A DNA stretch of 44,062 bases from Candidatus Gastranaerophilales bacterium (GCA_944326515.1 CALVEI010000011.1:1-44062), one strand, 5' to 3'; positions 17,138-25,814 are shown, counted from the first letter of the stretch. A program made the numbers and translations. Notes: generated by a model from the sequence alone, not told the origin.

Positions 17138-17575
17138 ATGGTAGGATCAATAGGCTCAGTTTCGAGCAGTATGTTTCAATACTTGCTTTCGATGCCTTCG
17201 ACAACAGAATTTTCTCAAAATGTTAGTTTTGATAATGTGCTTTCTGGCAATAAGGTTGATAATCAGTCTGCTGCTGATTCGGCTTCAAATGCTGGTGGAA
17301 CTTCTTCCACATCTTCGTCATCAGCTAACAGTGAGATGGATTTAAATAATGATGGGCAAGTTACTATTGATGAGGTAATCCGTTATACTCAAATGCAAAT
17401 GACAGAAAAAATGTCTGAGCAAATGAGTTCTGAAGACGGAGCTTTTGAAATGGGGCAGCAAGCTCAAAATCAATTCAATGGAGTGGAAGAACTGAAAAAT
17501 AAACAGGCGGCAAGTGCATATAGGCTTAATCAAAACAGCTTTGTTGATATGATTACGTCAGGTTTTCTTGCTTGA
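17138..17575 (+). CDS. Hypothetical Ser-rich protein with one EF-hand loop
   Basis: 145 residues. The N terminus (MVGSIGSVSSSMFQYLL) is not a Sec signal. A Ser/Thr/Ala low-complexity stretch (about 42-64) leads into an EF-hand loop: D68, N70, D72, G73 and E79 occupy the calcium positions of a 12-residue loop. The rest is Gln/Met-rich and helical. Only one EF-hand is seen, as in dockerin-like or pairing proteins. SD AGGAGAGG precedes ATG 17138. Its composition resembles substrates of flagellar/type III-like export, but no export gene is visible. Function unknown. Confidence 0.72.
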   Translation: MVGSIGSVSSSMFQYLLSMPSTTEFSQNVSFDNVLSGNKVDNQSAADSASNAGGTSSTSSSSANSEMDLNNDGQVTIDEVIRYTQMQMTEKMSEQMSSEDGAFEMGQQAQNQFNGVEELKNKQAASAYRLNQNSFVDMITSGFLA

Positions 17576-17634
17576 TAAATTAAATAATGGCTACTAGACT
17601 TGGTTAGGAGTCTGAACAGGAATGATAAATAAGC

Positions 17635-17660
17635 AAAAAAAAAGACCTTTCGGCCTTAAA
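17635..17660 (-). terminator. Minus-strand terminator of the ruvX-DUF1292 operon
   Basis: Read on the minus strand: AAGGCC GAAA GGTCTT then nine T residues; the GAAA tetraloop is favourable. It lies about 130 bp after the DUF1292 stop. The 17576-17788 gap holds this hairpin, the 17765 palindrome and no ORF with an SD. Confidence 0.8.
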
Positions 17661-17764
17661 TATTTTGTGATTCCTCGTGTGTGGTAGATTTCTCGTCTCT
17701 AATTTTTATCCTCGTATATATATAAAGTATAGATTCAAGAAATAATTGCCACATAAGGAATATA

Positions 17765-17783
17765 TTGTTAAGAAATATTACAA
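17765..17783. promoter_or_regulatory. 19-bp palindrome, copy of the TTGTWA-N7-TWACAA site
   Basis: TTGTTA AGAAATA TTACAA, both halves conserved. It lies just past the stop of the DUF1292 gene. It is not upstream of any gene I can see, so a role there is unclear. Confidence 0.35.
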
Positions 17784-17788
17784 GATGA

Positions 17789-18076
17789 TTATTCTTCAAT
17801 TTCTATATCATCTTCGAGTGAATCAATATAATCAACAACTTTGTTGAATTCGTCATCATCTTCTATCATCTCAAATACATATTCTTCGCCTTCTTTTGTT
17901 AATCGCATAAGGACGACTTCTTTTTCTTCTTCGGAGTCGTCATTTTCTTTTGGTAACAAAAGACCGTATTCTTTGCCTTCCATTTCTATGATATCGATGA
18001 GTTCAAAGTTAATAACATTGCCTTCTTCATCAATAGTTTCTATTAATTGTTCTTCCATTTCTTCGTGGTTTGTCAT
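17789..18076 (-). CDS. DUF1292 family protein (YrzB-like)
   Basis: 95 residues, extremely acidic. The pattern fits DUF1292: ETIDEEGNVINFELIDII, EGKEYGLLLP, VVLMRL, then an Asp/Glu tail. In Firmicutes this family sits directly after ruvX (yqgF), as here, 18 bp downstream. Biochemical role unknown. SD AAGGAAA precedes ATG 18076. Confidence 0.85.
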   Translation of the reverse strand: MTNHEEMEEQLIETIDEEGNVINFELIDIIEMEGKEYGLLLPKENDDSEEEKEVVLMRLTKEGEEYVFEMIEDDDEFNKVVDYIDSLEDDIEIEE

Positions 18077-18094
18077 TGTTTGTTTTCCTTTATT

Positions 18095-18511
18095 TTAATT
18101 TGTTCTGTCTAAGTATTGTTGTAGTATGATACAAGCACTTTTTAAATCAACAAGCCCTTTGTTTTTGGTGTATTTTTTGCCTTGCAGTGCAAGAATATTT
18201 TCAGCTTGTCGGCTTGTTAATCTTTCGTCTTCAAAAATTATTTCGCAATCCTGCATTTTTATTTTTAACAGATTTGCAAATTTTTCGCAATCCTGTGCTT
18301 GTTGTCCGATTGTTCCATTCATATTTTTGGGCAAGCCGACAACAATTTTTGTTACGCTGTTACTTGTGCATATTTGTGCAATTTTTTCGATAGCTTTATC
18401 TTCAGGTTCTCTGCTTATTGTTTCGCACGGTTGAGCAGTGAGTAATAAAAAATCACTGAGCGCTATCCCTATTCTTTTTGTGCCAACATCTAGGCCCATT
18501 ATTTTGTGCAT
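18095..18511 (-). CDS. ruvX: Putative pre-16S rRNA nuclease / Holliday junction resolvase RuvX (YqgF)
   Basis: 138 residues, normal length. RNase H-like fold: MGLDVGTKRIGIALSD with the first catalytic Asp, IVVGLPKNMNGTIG, and FEDERLTSRQAE, all YqgF signatures. The final acidic cluster is in LVDLKSACIILQ. YqgF matures the 5' end of 16S rRNA and has been proposed as a resolvase. Four bases after the HEAT-like gene and 18 bp before DUF1292, so operonic. Confidence 0.93.
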   Translation of the reverse strand: MHKIMGLDVGTKRIGIALSDFLLLTAQPCETISREPEDKAIEKIAQICTSNSVTKIVVGLPKNMNGTIGQQAQDCEKFANLLKIKMQDCEIIFEDERLTSRQAENILALQGKKYTKNKGLVDLKSACIILQQYLDRTN

Positions 18512-18515
18512 TATG

Positions 18516-20135
18516 TTAAATCCAATTGTCTTCTATTGTTTTTATACATTGTTTTATGTGTTTTATATCAATATTTTGAAGGTCTTTATTTGCTTTTCTT
18601 GTGAATATTGATGTCGCATTTTTTAAATTTTCATATCTTTCTTTTTGGGTCAAAAAATGCTCATATAAGCTTCTTTTAAGTATATCAGTTTTAAAGGTTT
18701 CTTTAGTAGATGATTCTTTAATAAGTGAATATGTCAGATCTGCAAATGTTTTTTCGTCAGACAATTCAAGTAAATAAGCAGCAACTAATAGTCTATGGTT
18801 GAAAATTTTCATAAATGCGTCAAAAAAGATTTCAGACTTAGCTTCTTCTACAATTTCATTGAATTTATTGATTTCTTCTATTTTGTTTTCATTGATTTTT
18901 TCAATTATTTTTTCAAAAGGCTCGTTATTAGAAGAGTCAAAGAACCATTTGTCAAAGTAATCTTTTTTGTATAGCTCGTTAAGAAGAACATCGTTCAGCT
19001 CTATCGAATTAAGATTTTGTGCTAAATTAATGTCTTCGTAATCTATGTCTTTAGTTATCATTGACCAAGCCGCGTATTCATAGGATATTTCTTGATATTT
19101 TAGTCTTGATATTTTTTCTGCATTTGTCAAAAGGTATTTGCAGAGTTTTTCATCAATTTCAATAATCTTATCATTTTGGTAGAATTTGTTGACGATTCTG
19201 TCAAATTCTTGTTCAGAAATTTCATTAAATCCAAAGCAATCAATAATACCATCAATGTCGTTTATAACGATAGCGAACATTTGTATGAACGCTGCTTCGT
19301 TTTTTCTTGAAAAGATTATACCGATATTTCCGTGACCGTCTGGAAAGTTAACAAAACATTTGTAAACAGGTGTGTTAGCCAAAAGTTTTTTGTAGTATTC
19401 ACCTGTAAAATCTTCCTTTACTCCTGATAGCTTAAGCAGACTCAGACTTTTTTGAAGATTTGCTTTAACTGACAAATCATCTATGTTGTTCATAAGTGAA
19501 GTTAAAACAGGATAGGCTAAGTTAGACTTGCTTTCACCAAGTGCTTTTATAGCTATTTGTGAAATATTATTATAGGGGTTTGCCAATACAAGTGGGATAA
19601 GAATGTTGGCAAGGCTGTCACCTGTATAGTCATTAGCCAGAGAATCAACAAGCATTTCTTTTTCTTTTTCTGGCAAAGCGTTTACAAAGTCAAGAAAGTC
19701 AATTTGTGCTTCTGGATTGATTTTTGCATTTTCAAGAAGTTTTACTGTATCTAAGTCTATTATTTCATCAGGATTTTCAAAGTATGTGAGATACTGTTCG
19801 TAATTTACGTGTTTGCCTATTTCTCTTAAAAATGAGACGATTTTTGCTTTAATGGAATCTTTTATTTGTGGGTTTGCAAGCGTTTCAAAAAAAAGTTTTT
19901 CTGTTTTTTCTTTTTCTACAAGCTCACCAAGCAAAAAAGAAATTGTGTAATCTCTCATTTCTGAGTTTTCTTTTAATAATTCCTTATGTAAAATTTCTAG
20001 TACTGTATCTTTGTCCTTGATTTCATTTAATTCATCAAGAGTTTTGCCGACAAAAGAAAAGTCAGAAGTGTTATTTTGAAGATTTATAATTGCAGACAGC
20101 AATTTTGCTCTTATTTGAAGCTTGTTTTCTGTCAT
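18516..20135 (-). CDS. HEAT-like repeat protein, function unknown
   Basis: 539 residues. The N-terminal half is alpha-helical repeat with HEAT-like units (for example NISQIAIKALGESKSNLAYPV). A middle segment, about 265-300, looks like a small beta domain (KCFVNFPDGHGNIGIIFS). The C-terminal half is acidic and helical. There are no catalytic motifs, TM segments or signal peptide. It is flanked by the ClpX-type zinc finger protein (6-bp gap) and ruvX (4-bp gap), so it probably belongs to one unit. Not recognised. Confidence 0.8.
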   Translation of the reverse strand: MTENKLQIRAKLLSAIINLQNNTSDFSFVGKTLDELNEIKDKDTVLEILHKELLKENSEMRDYTISFLLGELVEKEKTEKLFFETLANPQIKDSIKAKIVSFLREIGKHVNYEQYLTYFENPDEIIDLDTVKLLENAKINPEAQIDFLDFVNALPEKEKEMLVDSLANDYTGDSLANILIPLVLANPYNNISQIAIKALGESKSNLAYPVLTSLMNNIDDLSVKANLQKSLSLLKLSGVKEDFTGEYYKKLLANTPVYKCFVNFPDGHGNIGIIFSRKNEAAFIQMFAIVINDIDGIIDCFGFNEISEQEFDRIVNKFYQNDKIIEIDEKLCKYLLTNAEKISRLKYQEISYEYAAWSMITKDIDYEDINLAQNLNSIELNDVLLNELYKKDYFDKWFFDSSNNEPFEKIIEKINENKIEEINKFNEIVEEAKSEIFFDAFMKIFNHRLLVAAYLLELSDEKTFADLTYSLIKESSTKETFKTDILKRSLYEHFLTQKERYENLKNATSIFTRKANKDLQNIDIKHIKQCIKTIEDNWI

Positions 20136-20141
20136 TTATGA

Positions 20142-20414
20142 TTACTCCAATTTTGTCCAGAATGCATCTAATATCTTTTGTGCTTCACCTGATGGCATTT
20201 TATCTTCCAATATGAGATATTGAACGGCAATCATTGTGCACTCAGAACAGATGTTAACCCCGGGACCTTTTACCATTTTTACAACTTGGGTGTTTGGTCT
20301 TCCGCAAAAGCTGCAATAAACCGGTTCAAAGCCTTGGTTATTATTTTCTTCGGTTTTAGATTGGTTGTCGTGCTTAGCTCTGCTGAGGGATACTACTTTT
20401 TCATCATTTGACAT
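20142..20414 (-). CDS. Stand-alone ClpX-type C4 zinc-finger protein
   Basis: 90 residues from ATG 20414. A GTG at 20438 is in frame but has no SD, whereas AAGGA lies upstream of the ATG. Residues about 40-75 match the N-terminal zinc domain of ClpX: CSFCG, KGPGVNICSECT. The AAA+ domain is absent. In ClpX this domain dimerises and binds adaptors or substrates, so the protein might act as an adaptor or competitor. First gene of the zinc finger-HEAT-ruvX-DUF1292 unit. Confidence 0.8.
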   Translation of the reverse strand: MSNDEKVVSLSRAKHDNQSKTEENNNQGFEPVYCSFCGRPNTQVVKMVKGPGVNICSECTMIAVQYLILEDKMPSGEAQKILDAFWTKLE

Positions 20415-20577
20415 AATATTATTATCCTTATGTGACACAAAAGGTCAATTAACTCTATATTGACTTATTTAAGGAGTTTTAACGATTTTATGAAAAATAT
20501 ATTCAATCTAAAAACGTTACACCAGTCTACGTTGTTTATTGTATCTTATTTTAGGTCAGTTGCCAAATATTTTAATT

Positions 20578-20606
20578 TTGATTATTATGTTAAAAAGTGT
20601 TATAGA
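20578..20606 (+). promoter_or_regulatory. Candidate promoter of the TPR lipoprotein-lgt unit
   Basis: TTGATT, 17-bp spacer, TATAGA (20601-20606), about 15 bp before the lipoprotein ATG at 20622. A short leader would result. Confidence 0.4.
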
Positions 20607-20621
20607 GTTGATGACCTGTTT

Positions 20622-21248
20622 ATGAAAAAGTTTGTACTATTAATAACTATATTATTCGTTTCTGTAATTTCTACAGCGTGTATTAATAATCTTGCTGTAC
20701 AAGAACTCAATAATAAAGCTAAAGAGTATATGGCTAACGGTGAGGCTGAAAAGGCCGTTGCTCGTTTGAGATCAAGTATTGATTTAGATACAAGTATTTT
20801 TGAAACGCATTATAATCTTGGTGTAGCTTTGATTGCGACTAATGAATACGAAGAAGCTCAAGATGCCCTTAAAAATGCTATTAAGCTTAAACCTGATTTT
20901 GCTGATGCTTATTATTCACTTGCTTTGGCTTATGAAGGTCAAGCTTTTGAAATTATAGACGGTGACGATGTTGATGCTGATGAAGTGGAATCAACGGAAA
21001 CTAAAAAAACAGAAGATAAAAAATTAACACTAGAAGACAAAAACAAGATTGTTGAATTGTTGAATTTGGCTGTTGATAACTATAATGCCTATCTTACTAA
21101 AAAAACTGATGCAAAAGACAAAGATAAAGTTTTGACTCAGATAGAATTTTTGAATCAACAAGTTCAACAATATAATTCGTTAAATAGTAATGCTATAGAA
21201 GATTTGAGAGCTTTTAAACAAAAACCTCAATCAGGTGCTGAGGAATAA
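20622..21248 (+). CDS. TPR lipoprotein
   Basis: 208 residues from ATG 20622. The frame stays open upstream to a TTG at 20460 and an ATG at 20490, but 20622 gives a textbook lipoprotein signal: MKKFVLLITILF then lipobox ISTAC with the acylated Cys at residue 19. Three TPR units follow (TSIFETHYNLGVALIATNEY, FADAYYSLALAYEG), then an acidic linker and a helical tail. It overlaps lgt by one base (TAATG). The neighbour Lgt is the enzyme that would lipidate it. Confidence 0.82.
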   Translation: MKKFVLLITILFVSVISTACINNLAVQELNNKAKEYMANGEAEKAVARLRSSIDLDTSIFETHYNLGVALIATNEYEEAQDALKNAIKLKPDFADAYYSLALAYEGQAFEIIDGDDVDADEVESTETKKTEDKKLTLEDKNKIVELLNLAVDNYNAYLTKKTDAKDKDKVLTQIEFLNQQVQQYNSLNSNAIEDLRAFKQKPQSGAEE

Positions 21249-22045
21249 TGCAGTCACCTCCGTCTTCTATTTTGATAAGTATTGGCGGTTTTGATATTCA
21301 TTATTACGGTTTGATAATGTTTTGCGCAATCATTTGTGCTCTTTTTGTCATCAGGCACATTGCAAAAAAATATTATCGAAATATTGATACTGACGTGGTT
21401 TTAGATATTTTACCCGCAGTCATAATCTCAGCTATTTTAGGGGCAAGGTTGTATTATGTGTTGATGGATTTTGGCTATTTTTATAATCACCCGACTGAAA
21501 TATTAGCACTTTGGCACGGTGGTATGTCTATTCACGGTGGGATTATAGGTGGGGTATTAGCAGGAGTGATACTTGCAAAAGTAAAAAAAATAAGCTTTTT
21601 ACAATATGCAGATGTGTTTTCTTACGGACTTACAATTGGTCAGGCAATAGGCCGTTGGGGAAACTATTTTAATTGCGAAGCTTTTGGCAAACCTTGTTTT
21701 GTCCCCTATTTGCAATTATATATACCTGAACAGTATCGCCCTTATGGATATGAAGCTTATCAGTATTTTCATCCGACATTTTTATATGAATCTTTGTGGG
21801 ATGTTGTCGTATTTTTATTGTTGTTTTTTGTAATACGAAAAGTGCCAAATATTAAAGATGGTACAATATTTTGTGCTTATTTGATAATGTATTCTATTGG
21901 AAGAATGATTATAGAATCTTGCAGATTGGATAGTGTTTTAAATATTGGTGGTATTGAAATTGCAAGTATTGTTTCTGCTTTTATAATAGTTGTTTCTTTT
22001 GTTGTTTTGTTTTTTCTTTATAAAAAGAAAAGACAAGATGTGTAG
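21248..22045 (+). CDS. lgt: Prolipoprotein diacylglyceryl transferase
   Basis: 265 residues, polytopic. Signatures: GARLYYVL, GGMSIHGGIIGG (with the essential His region), and GQAIGRWGNYFNCEAFG, plus HPTFLYESLWD. It transfers diacylglycerol from phosphatidylglycerol to the lipobox Cys of prolipoproteins at the inner membrane. Translationally coupled to the upstream lipoprotein gene. Its stop codon lies in the loop of the downstream terminator. Confidence 0.95.
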   Translation: MQSPPSSILISIGGFDIHYYGLIMFCAIICALFVIRHIAKKYYRNIDTDVVLDILPAVIISAILGARLYYVLMDFGYFYNHPTEILALWHGGMSIHGGIIGGVLAGVILAKVKKISFLQYADVFSYGLTIGQAIGRWGNYFNCEAFGKPCFVPYLQLYIPEQYRPYGYEAYQYFHPTFLYESLWDVVVFLLLFFVIRKVPNIKDGTIFCAYLIMYSIGRMIIESCRLDSVLNIGGIEIASIVSAFIIVVSFVVLFFLYKKKRQDV

Positions 22046-22058
22046 TCTTGTCTTTTTT
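22028..22058 (+). terminator. Terminator of lgt, overlapping its last codons
   Basis: Stem AAAAGACAAGA / TCTTGTCTTTT around a loop that contains the lgt TAG, followed by TT. Confidence 0.8.
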
Positions 22059-22090
22059 ACAATAGATGATGTATATAGTTAAGTTTTATA

Positions 22091-23950
22091 TTAATATATC
22101 CATTGTTGATATGGTGATACATACAAGTCTTCAAAACCGAGCCCTGATTGCATTGGTGGTTGCATTGTTGTTACAGTGAATCCGTATGGATTGCTTGTGT
22201 ATTGGCTGTTTTGTGTAATGTATTGGTCTGCATTGTTTAATGCTTGTTGACTGTTGTTCATTGCGTTTATGTAAGCTTGCATTGCTTCTGCTGATTCAAA
22301 ACCGTATTGTTGAGCGTATGCATCAGCTTGTGCTTTTTCATCAATACCATCTACTTGTGCTGCCGGATTTGAAAGGTAGTAAGAACCGTATGCAAGTCCA
22401 ACTTGTGGTAAATGTTTTTGTGCAGCAACTTTATAATTTGCATTTCTTAAAATTTGTTTGTCTTTTACAATTGCCTTTTCAATTGTATTGATTCTTGCTG
22501 TAATATTTTCTTTTTGTGCATCAGTTGTAGCTGTTCTTAGTTGATCGTTTAATTTTGTTATGTCAGCTTCAGCTCTTTTAATGTTGTGTTGAGCAAGTTC
22601 GACTTCTTTTTGGGCTTTGATGCCTTTTAAAATATTTTGTTGTACTTTTATTTCTGCCTGTATTTTGGCTTTATCTTTGTCAGCAGCTGTTTTTAATTGC
22701 TCTTTAAGATTTTTAATGAAATTTTCTTTGGCTGCAATGTCTTTGTTGAAATTAACACGATAGTGGGCGTCTATTTCATTTGCAGATTTGTAGAATTCTT
22801 CTCTTACTGCTCTTAGTCTTGCTTTTTCTGCGGCAGATACAGAAGGATCAGCTAACTTTTTCTCTACTTTAGTGATTTGTTCTTCTAAAATATCTAGAGA
22901 TTTATTTTTTCCGTTATTTTTTAGTAATCTGTTTTCAGCAACAGTTCTTTCTTGTTTTAATTTTGCAATTTTTGCTTCTATTTCGCTTACTTTTTTTGCT
23001 GATGGTTTTGCTGCTAATTCATCATTAAGTTGTTTAATTTGATTGTCAATATCTTTGATATTTTTATTTAGTTTTTTCTCAAGAGCTTGTGTATAATTTT
23101 TGTGACCATTTTTGTAAGAGAAGGCTTCTGTCATATTAGGTTTAACTGTATTGTTATAGTATGCTCTTATTGCACGTCCTGATTGCATTGGGTGAGTAAT
23201 AAGTGCTTTGCCTCCTTTTATTGCTCCTGAACCTGCTATTTTGATGCAGTCTTTTGTTGCTCTTAAAGAACTTGTAATTGCATTGCCTTTTGGTATTGGG
23301 GCTCCAGCAGCTTTTAATGCACCTTTTGCGCCTGCAACCGAACCAACAAGAGCTGTTGTTCCGGAACCTATTTCTTGCCATGCTGCTTCAGCTTCTGCGT
23401 CGGTTTTTGCAGTGGCTGCTTTATATATGCCTTTTCCTGTTTGGACAGTTGCAATTGTTGCACCTGCTGCTACTAAAAATGGTGTTGCTGCACCACCTGT
23501 AGCGACTGTAAGAGCAACAGCTCCTGCAGCTACTGCTGCTGTTGTTAATGTTCGTTTCCAGCTAAATTTGCCATTTTCATCGCAAACCATTCCCTTAAAG
23601 AAGTTGCCAACACCTTTAACAAAGTTTTTACATTTTTTACCCAAGCTTATTTTGCCGTCATCTTGGCCGTCACCTTGTACGGTTGTTTGAACAGCTGCTT
23701 GAGTTGTTTGAGCGGCTTGTTGTGCTTGTATTTGTTGTTGAATTTGCTGTTGCTCCAACTGTTTTTGTTGCAACATTTGTTGTTGCAATTTTTGTTGCTC
23801 TTGTTGTTTTTGCAACAATTCCATTGTCTGTTGATATTTTTGTTGTTGCATTTGTTGTGCTTGTTGCATAGATTGCATCAAGTACATCCAATATAAACCA
23901 TTTTGATAATTAGATGGCAAATTAACGCCGTAACTCATTCCGAATCCCAT
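22091..23950 (-). CDS. Gln-rich coiled-coil protein with an Ala/Gly hydrophobic hairpin
   Basis: 619 residues, not recognised. Order: Met/Tyr/Asn-rich start without a Sec signal; residues about 24-85 almost half Gln; residues about 128-175 a small-residue hydrophobic stretch (AAVAAGAVALTVATGGAATP) able to insert as a membrane hairpin; about 270-490 a long Lys/Glu/Ala coiled coil; and a Gln/Asn/Tyr-rich tail ending SPYQQWIY. The layout (coil plus one hydrophobic hairpin, no signal peptide) recalls translocator or effector proteins of specialised secretion systems, but no homology is claimed. SD AAAGG lies a few bases before ATG 23950. It ends facing lgt. Confidence 0.75.
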   Translation of the reverse strand: MGFGMSYGVNLPSNYQNGLYWMYLMQSMQQAQQMQQQKYQQTMELLQKQQEQQKLQQQMLQQKQLEQQQIQQQIQAQQAAQTTQAAVQTTVQGDGQDDGKISLGKKCKNFVKGVGNFFKGMVCDENGKFSWKRTLTTAAVAAGAVALTVATGGAATPFLVAAGATIATVQTGKGIYKAATAKTDAEAEAAWQEIGSGTTALVGSVAGAKGALKAAGAPIPKGNAITSSLRATKDCIKIAGSGAIKGGKALITHPMQSGRAIRAYYNNTVKPNMTEAFSYKNGHKNYTQALEKKLNKNIKDIDNQIKQLNDELAAKPSAKKVSEIEAKIAKLKQERTVAENRLLKNNGKNKSLDILEEQITKVEKKLADPSVSAAEKARLRAVREEFYKSANEIDAHYRVNFNKDIAAKENFIKNLKEQLKTAADKDKAKIQAEIKVQQNILKGIKAQKEVELAQHNIKRAEADITKLNDQLRTATTDAQKENITARINTIEKAIVKDKQILRNANYKVAAQKHLPQVGLAYGSYYLSNPAAQVDGIDEKAQADAYAQQYGFESAEAMQAYINAMNNSQQALNNADQYITQNSQYTSNPYGFTVTTMQPPMQSGLGFEDLYVSPYQQWIY

Positions 23951-24056
23951 TTAATACCTTTCTCTAAATAAAAAATTCCCGTGTAAAATAATCTCTTAAA
24001 TTCCCTTATTTAGATAAAGTATTTTTTTAAGAAAAAATTGACTTTTTGATGCGGAT

Positions 24057-24075
24057 TGTTAAGAAATGTAAAACC
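24057..24075 (-). promoter_or_regulatory. Candidate 19-bp operator upstream of the Gln-rich protein
   Basis: Minus strand reads GTTTTA CATTTCT TAACAA: same core (CATTTCT) as 17031 and a good right half. It ends 106 bp before the start at 23950, in the same orientation as the 17031 site relative to its gene. Confidence 0.35.
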
Positions 24076-24108
24076 AGGGCAAGATGTCTATATTTATTGG
24101 CTTTGTAA

Positions 24109-24771
24109 TCAATAATTAGGGCGCGTAAAAATGTGCAATCTGTTTGGTGGCCAGAATAAAAATATTGCCTTACCAATAAATCTTTCTTTGGGTAGGAATC
24201 CCCAAAATCTTGAGTCTTGAGAGTTGCCTCTGTTATCACCCATCATAAAGTAGTTACCTGCAGGTATTTTCATAGGTCCGCAAAACATTTCATTTGTACA
24301 AGGAATGTAATCATCTGGGCTCATTATGTAAGGTTCGTTGAGAGGTTGATCGTTTATGTATACTTTAAAAGTTCCGTCAACAAATTCTTTAACTTCAAGT
24401 TTATCTCCTGGAACGCCAACAACTCTTTTAATATATGCAATGTCTTTGCAGAAAAAACCAGTTAATCTTGCCATTATAGAAAGCGGATCTGTTTTAATTT
24501 CCTCTTCAGGGGGGTAAAAAACCATAATGTCTCCCCTTTTAGGCTCTGAGTAAAACCTTGAAAATCTTTCAACAAAAATTCTGTCACCTTCTATAAGCGT
24601 TGGACGCATTGATGCGGAGGGAATCCAACGAATTTCTCCGATAAAAAATCTTATTATAACAACCATAACCACTACAAAAACAACTGTTTCTACAGTTTCT
24701 TTTAACATTGCTATAAATTTTTCTTTTGGTGTTTCAGGTTGCTTGTCTTTTTTTTCTTCTTTATCCATCAT
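24109..24771 (-). CDS. lepB: Signal peptidase I
   Basis: About 220 residues from ATG 24771, which overlaps the upstream stop (TAATG); an in-frame start 33 bp earlier is less likely. After a Lys/Glu-rich cytoplasmic N terminus there is one TM helix (TVVFVVVMVVIIRFFIG). Catalytic Ser is in IPSASMRPTL and Lys in AYIKRVVGVPGD. Box E is GDNRGNSQDSR. It cleaves Sec/Tat signal peptides. Translationally coupled to the polyprenyl synthase, so both belong to an envelope-related unit. Confidence 0.95.
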   Translation of the reverse strand: MMDKEEKKDKQPETPKEKFIAMLKETVETVVFVVVMVVIIRFFIGEIRWIPSASMRPTLIEGDRIFVERFSRFYSEPKRGDIMVFYPPEEEIKTDPLSIMARLTGFFCKDIAYIKRVVGVPGDKLEVKEFVDGTFKVYINDQPLNEPYIMSPDDYIPCTNEMFCGPMKIPAGNYFMMGDNRGNSQDSRFWGFLPKERFIGKAIFLFWPPNRLHIFTRPNY

Positions 24772-25730
24772 TATTCTTTTCGTTTGCCTGATAATAAATT
24801 GCACAGGTCTATTATTGCTCTTTTATATTGATTATCCTCAAGAAAAGATGTATTTTCAATAGCCCTGTTAAGGTAATATTTTGCAAGTTGTTCTGCTTTT
24901 TCTATTGTATCACTGTTTTTAATGTGTTTGGCGATAAGTTTTACATTTTTGATTTTTGTTAAATCTCCATGATATTTATCTTGTACGTAGTATATGAAAG
25001 GTGCGCTATAGTCTCCGTTTTGAATATCTTCATCAACCTTTTGTGTATTGTTAAAGTTTTCTATGTCGTTAATTATTTGAAAAGCTGTTCCAAAATTTAG
25101 TGCAAAGTTTTTCACATTTTCTTTATTTTTTATGTCAGGATTGTCATATATGTAAGACGAAACCAATCCTGCTTCAAAAAGTCGGGCTGTTTTGTCTTTT
25201 GATTTTTCTATGTATTTGTCTATACTAAGGAGCTTGTAACGATTAAAGTATTGGTAAAGTTCTCCGTTGATAAGGTTTGAAACTGCTTGAGAATGTATTT
25301 CTCTTATTCTTTTGTCATCAATATCAAATAATAGATTAAGAACTTGTGCTATTAAAAAATCTCCCGCAAGTACAGCCAGTTTGCTGTCATAATCAAAATT
25401 TAGCGTTTTTTGTCCTCTTCTCAAAAGAGAACAGTCTATTATATCGTCATGGATAAGTGTTGCGTTATGCAATAGTTCATTAGCCATTGCGATTTTTACG
25501 TAAAAGTCGTTTTCTTTTTTGTTTAGAGCTTTTGCCCAAAGAAATATAAGAGCAGGTCTTAGTCTTTTTCCTTTGTTGTTTATAAACTCTTTTATTATTG
25601 GAATAATTTGTGTGTTATTTGTTTTTTGTTTTTCAAAATAAGAAGCAATTTCGCAGTCTAATTTTTCAAAATCAGACTGAATGATGCTTATGATTTCATT
25701 ATATTTTGTGTTAAAAACCGAATCCGCCAA
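24771..25730 (-). CDS. Polyprenyl diphosphate synthase family protein with altered second Asp-rich motif
   Basis: 319 residues. Family landmarks: KGKRLRPAL, first aspartate-rich motif DDIID (95-99), RRGQ, KDKTARLFEAG and AFQII. The second aspartate-rich motif, normally DDxxD, reads NDIEN (221-225), so two of three metal-binding Asp are Asn. Expected role: chain elongation to quinone side chains or the like, but the change may alter activity. The start is TTG 25730 with SD AGAGG six bases upstream. Coupled to lepB downstream. Confidence 0.85.
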   Translation of the reverse strand: MADSVFNTKYNEIISIIQSDFEKLDCEIASYFEKQKTNNTQIIPIIKEFINNKGKRLRPALIFLWAKALNKKENDFYVKIAMANELLHNATLIHDDIIDCSLLRRGQKTLNFDYDSKLAVLAGDFLIAQVLNLLFDIDDKRIREIHSQAVSNLINGELYQYFNRYKLLSIDKYIEKSKDKTARLFEAGLVSSYIYDNPDIKNKENVKNFALNFGTAFQIINDIENFNNTQKVDEDIQNGDYSAPFIYYVQDKYHGDLTKIKNVKLIAKHIKNSDTIEKAEQLAKYYLNRAIENTSFLEDNQYKRAIIDLCNLLSGKRKE

Positions 25731-25814
25731 ATGAGACCTCTTTTTTGTTAATTATAACAAAAAAGATTTATACGCTCTATTTATATCAGTATAATAATCG
25801 GTTGTACATAGGCA

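Noticed and set aside
17594-17612. Small hairpin AGACT...AGTCT after the EF-hand gene
   Set aside because: Only five base pairs and no T run; too weak to call.
23208-23690. 160-codon frame antisense to the Gln-rich protein, rich in Ala, Pro and Val
   Set aside because: Typical antisense shadow of an Ala/Gly-rich coding stretch; no SD, no known motif.
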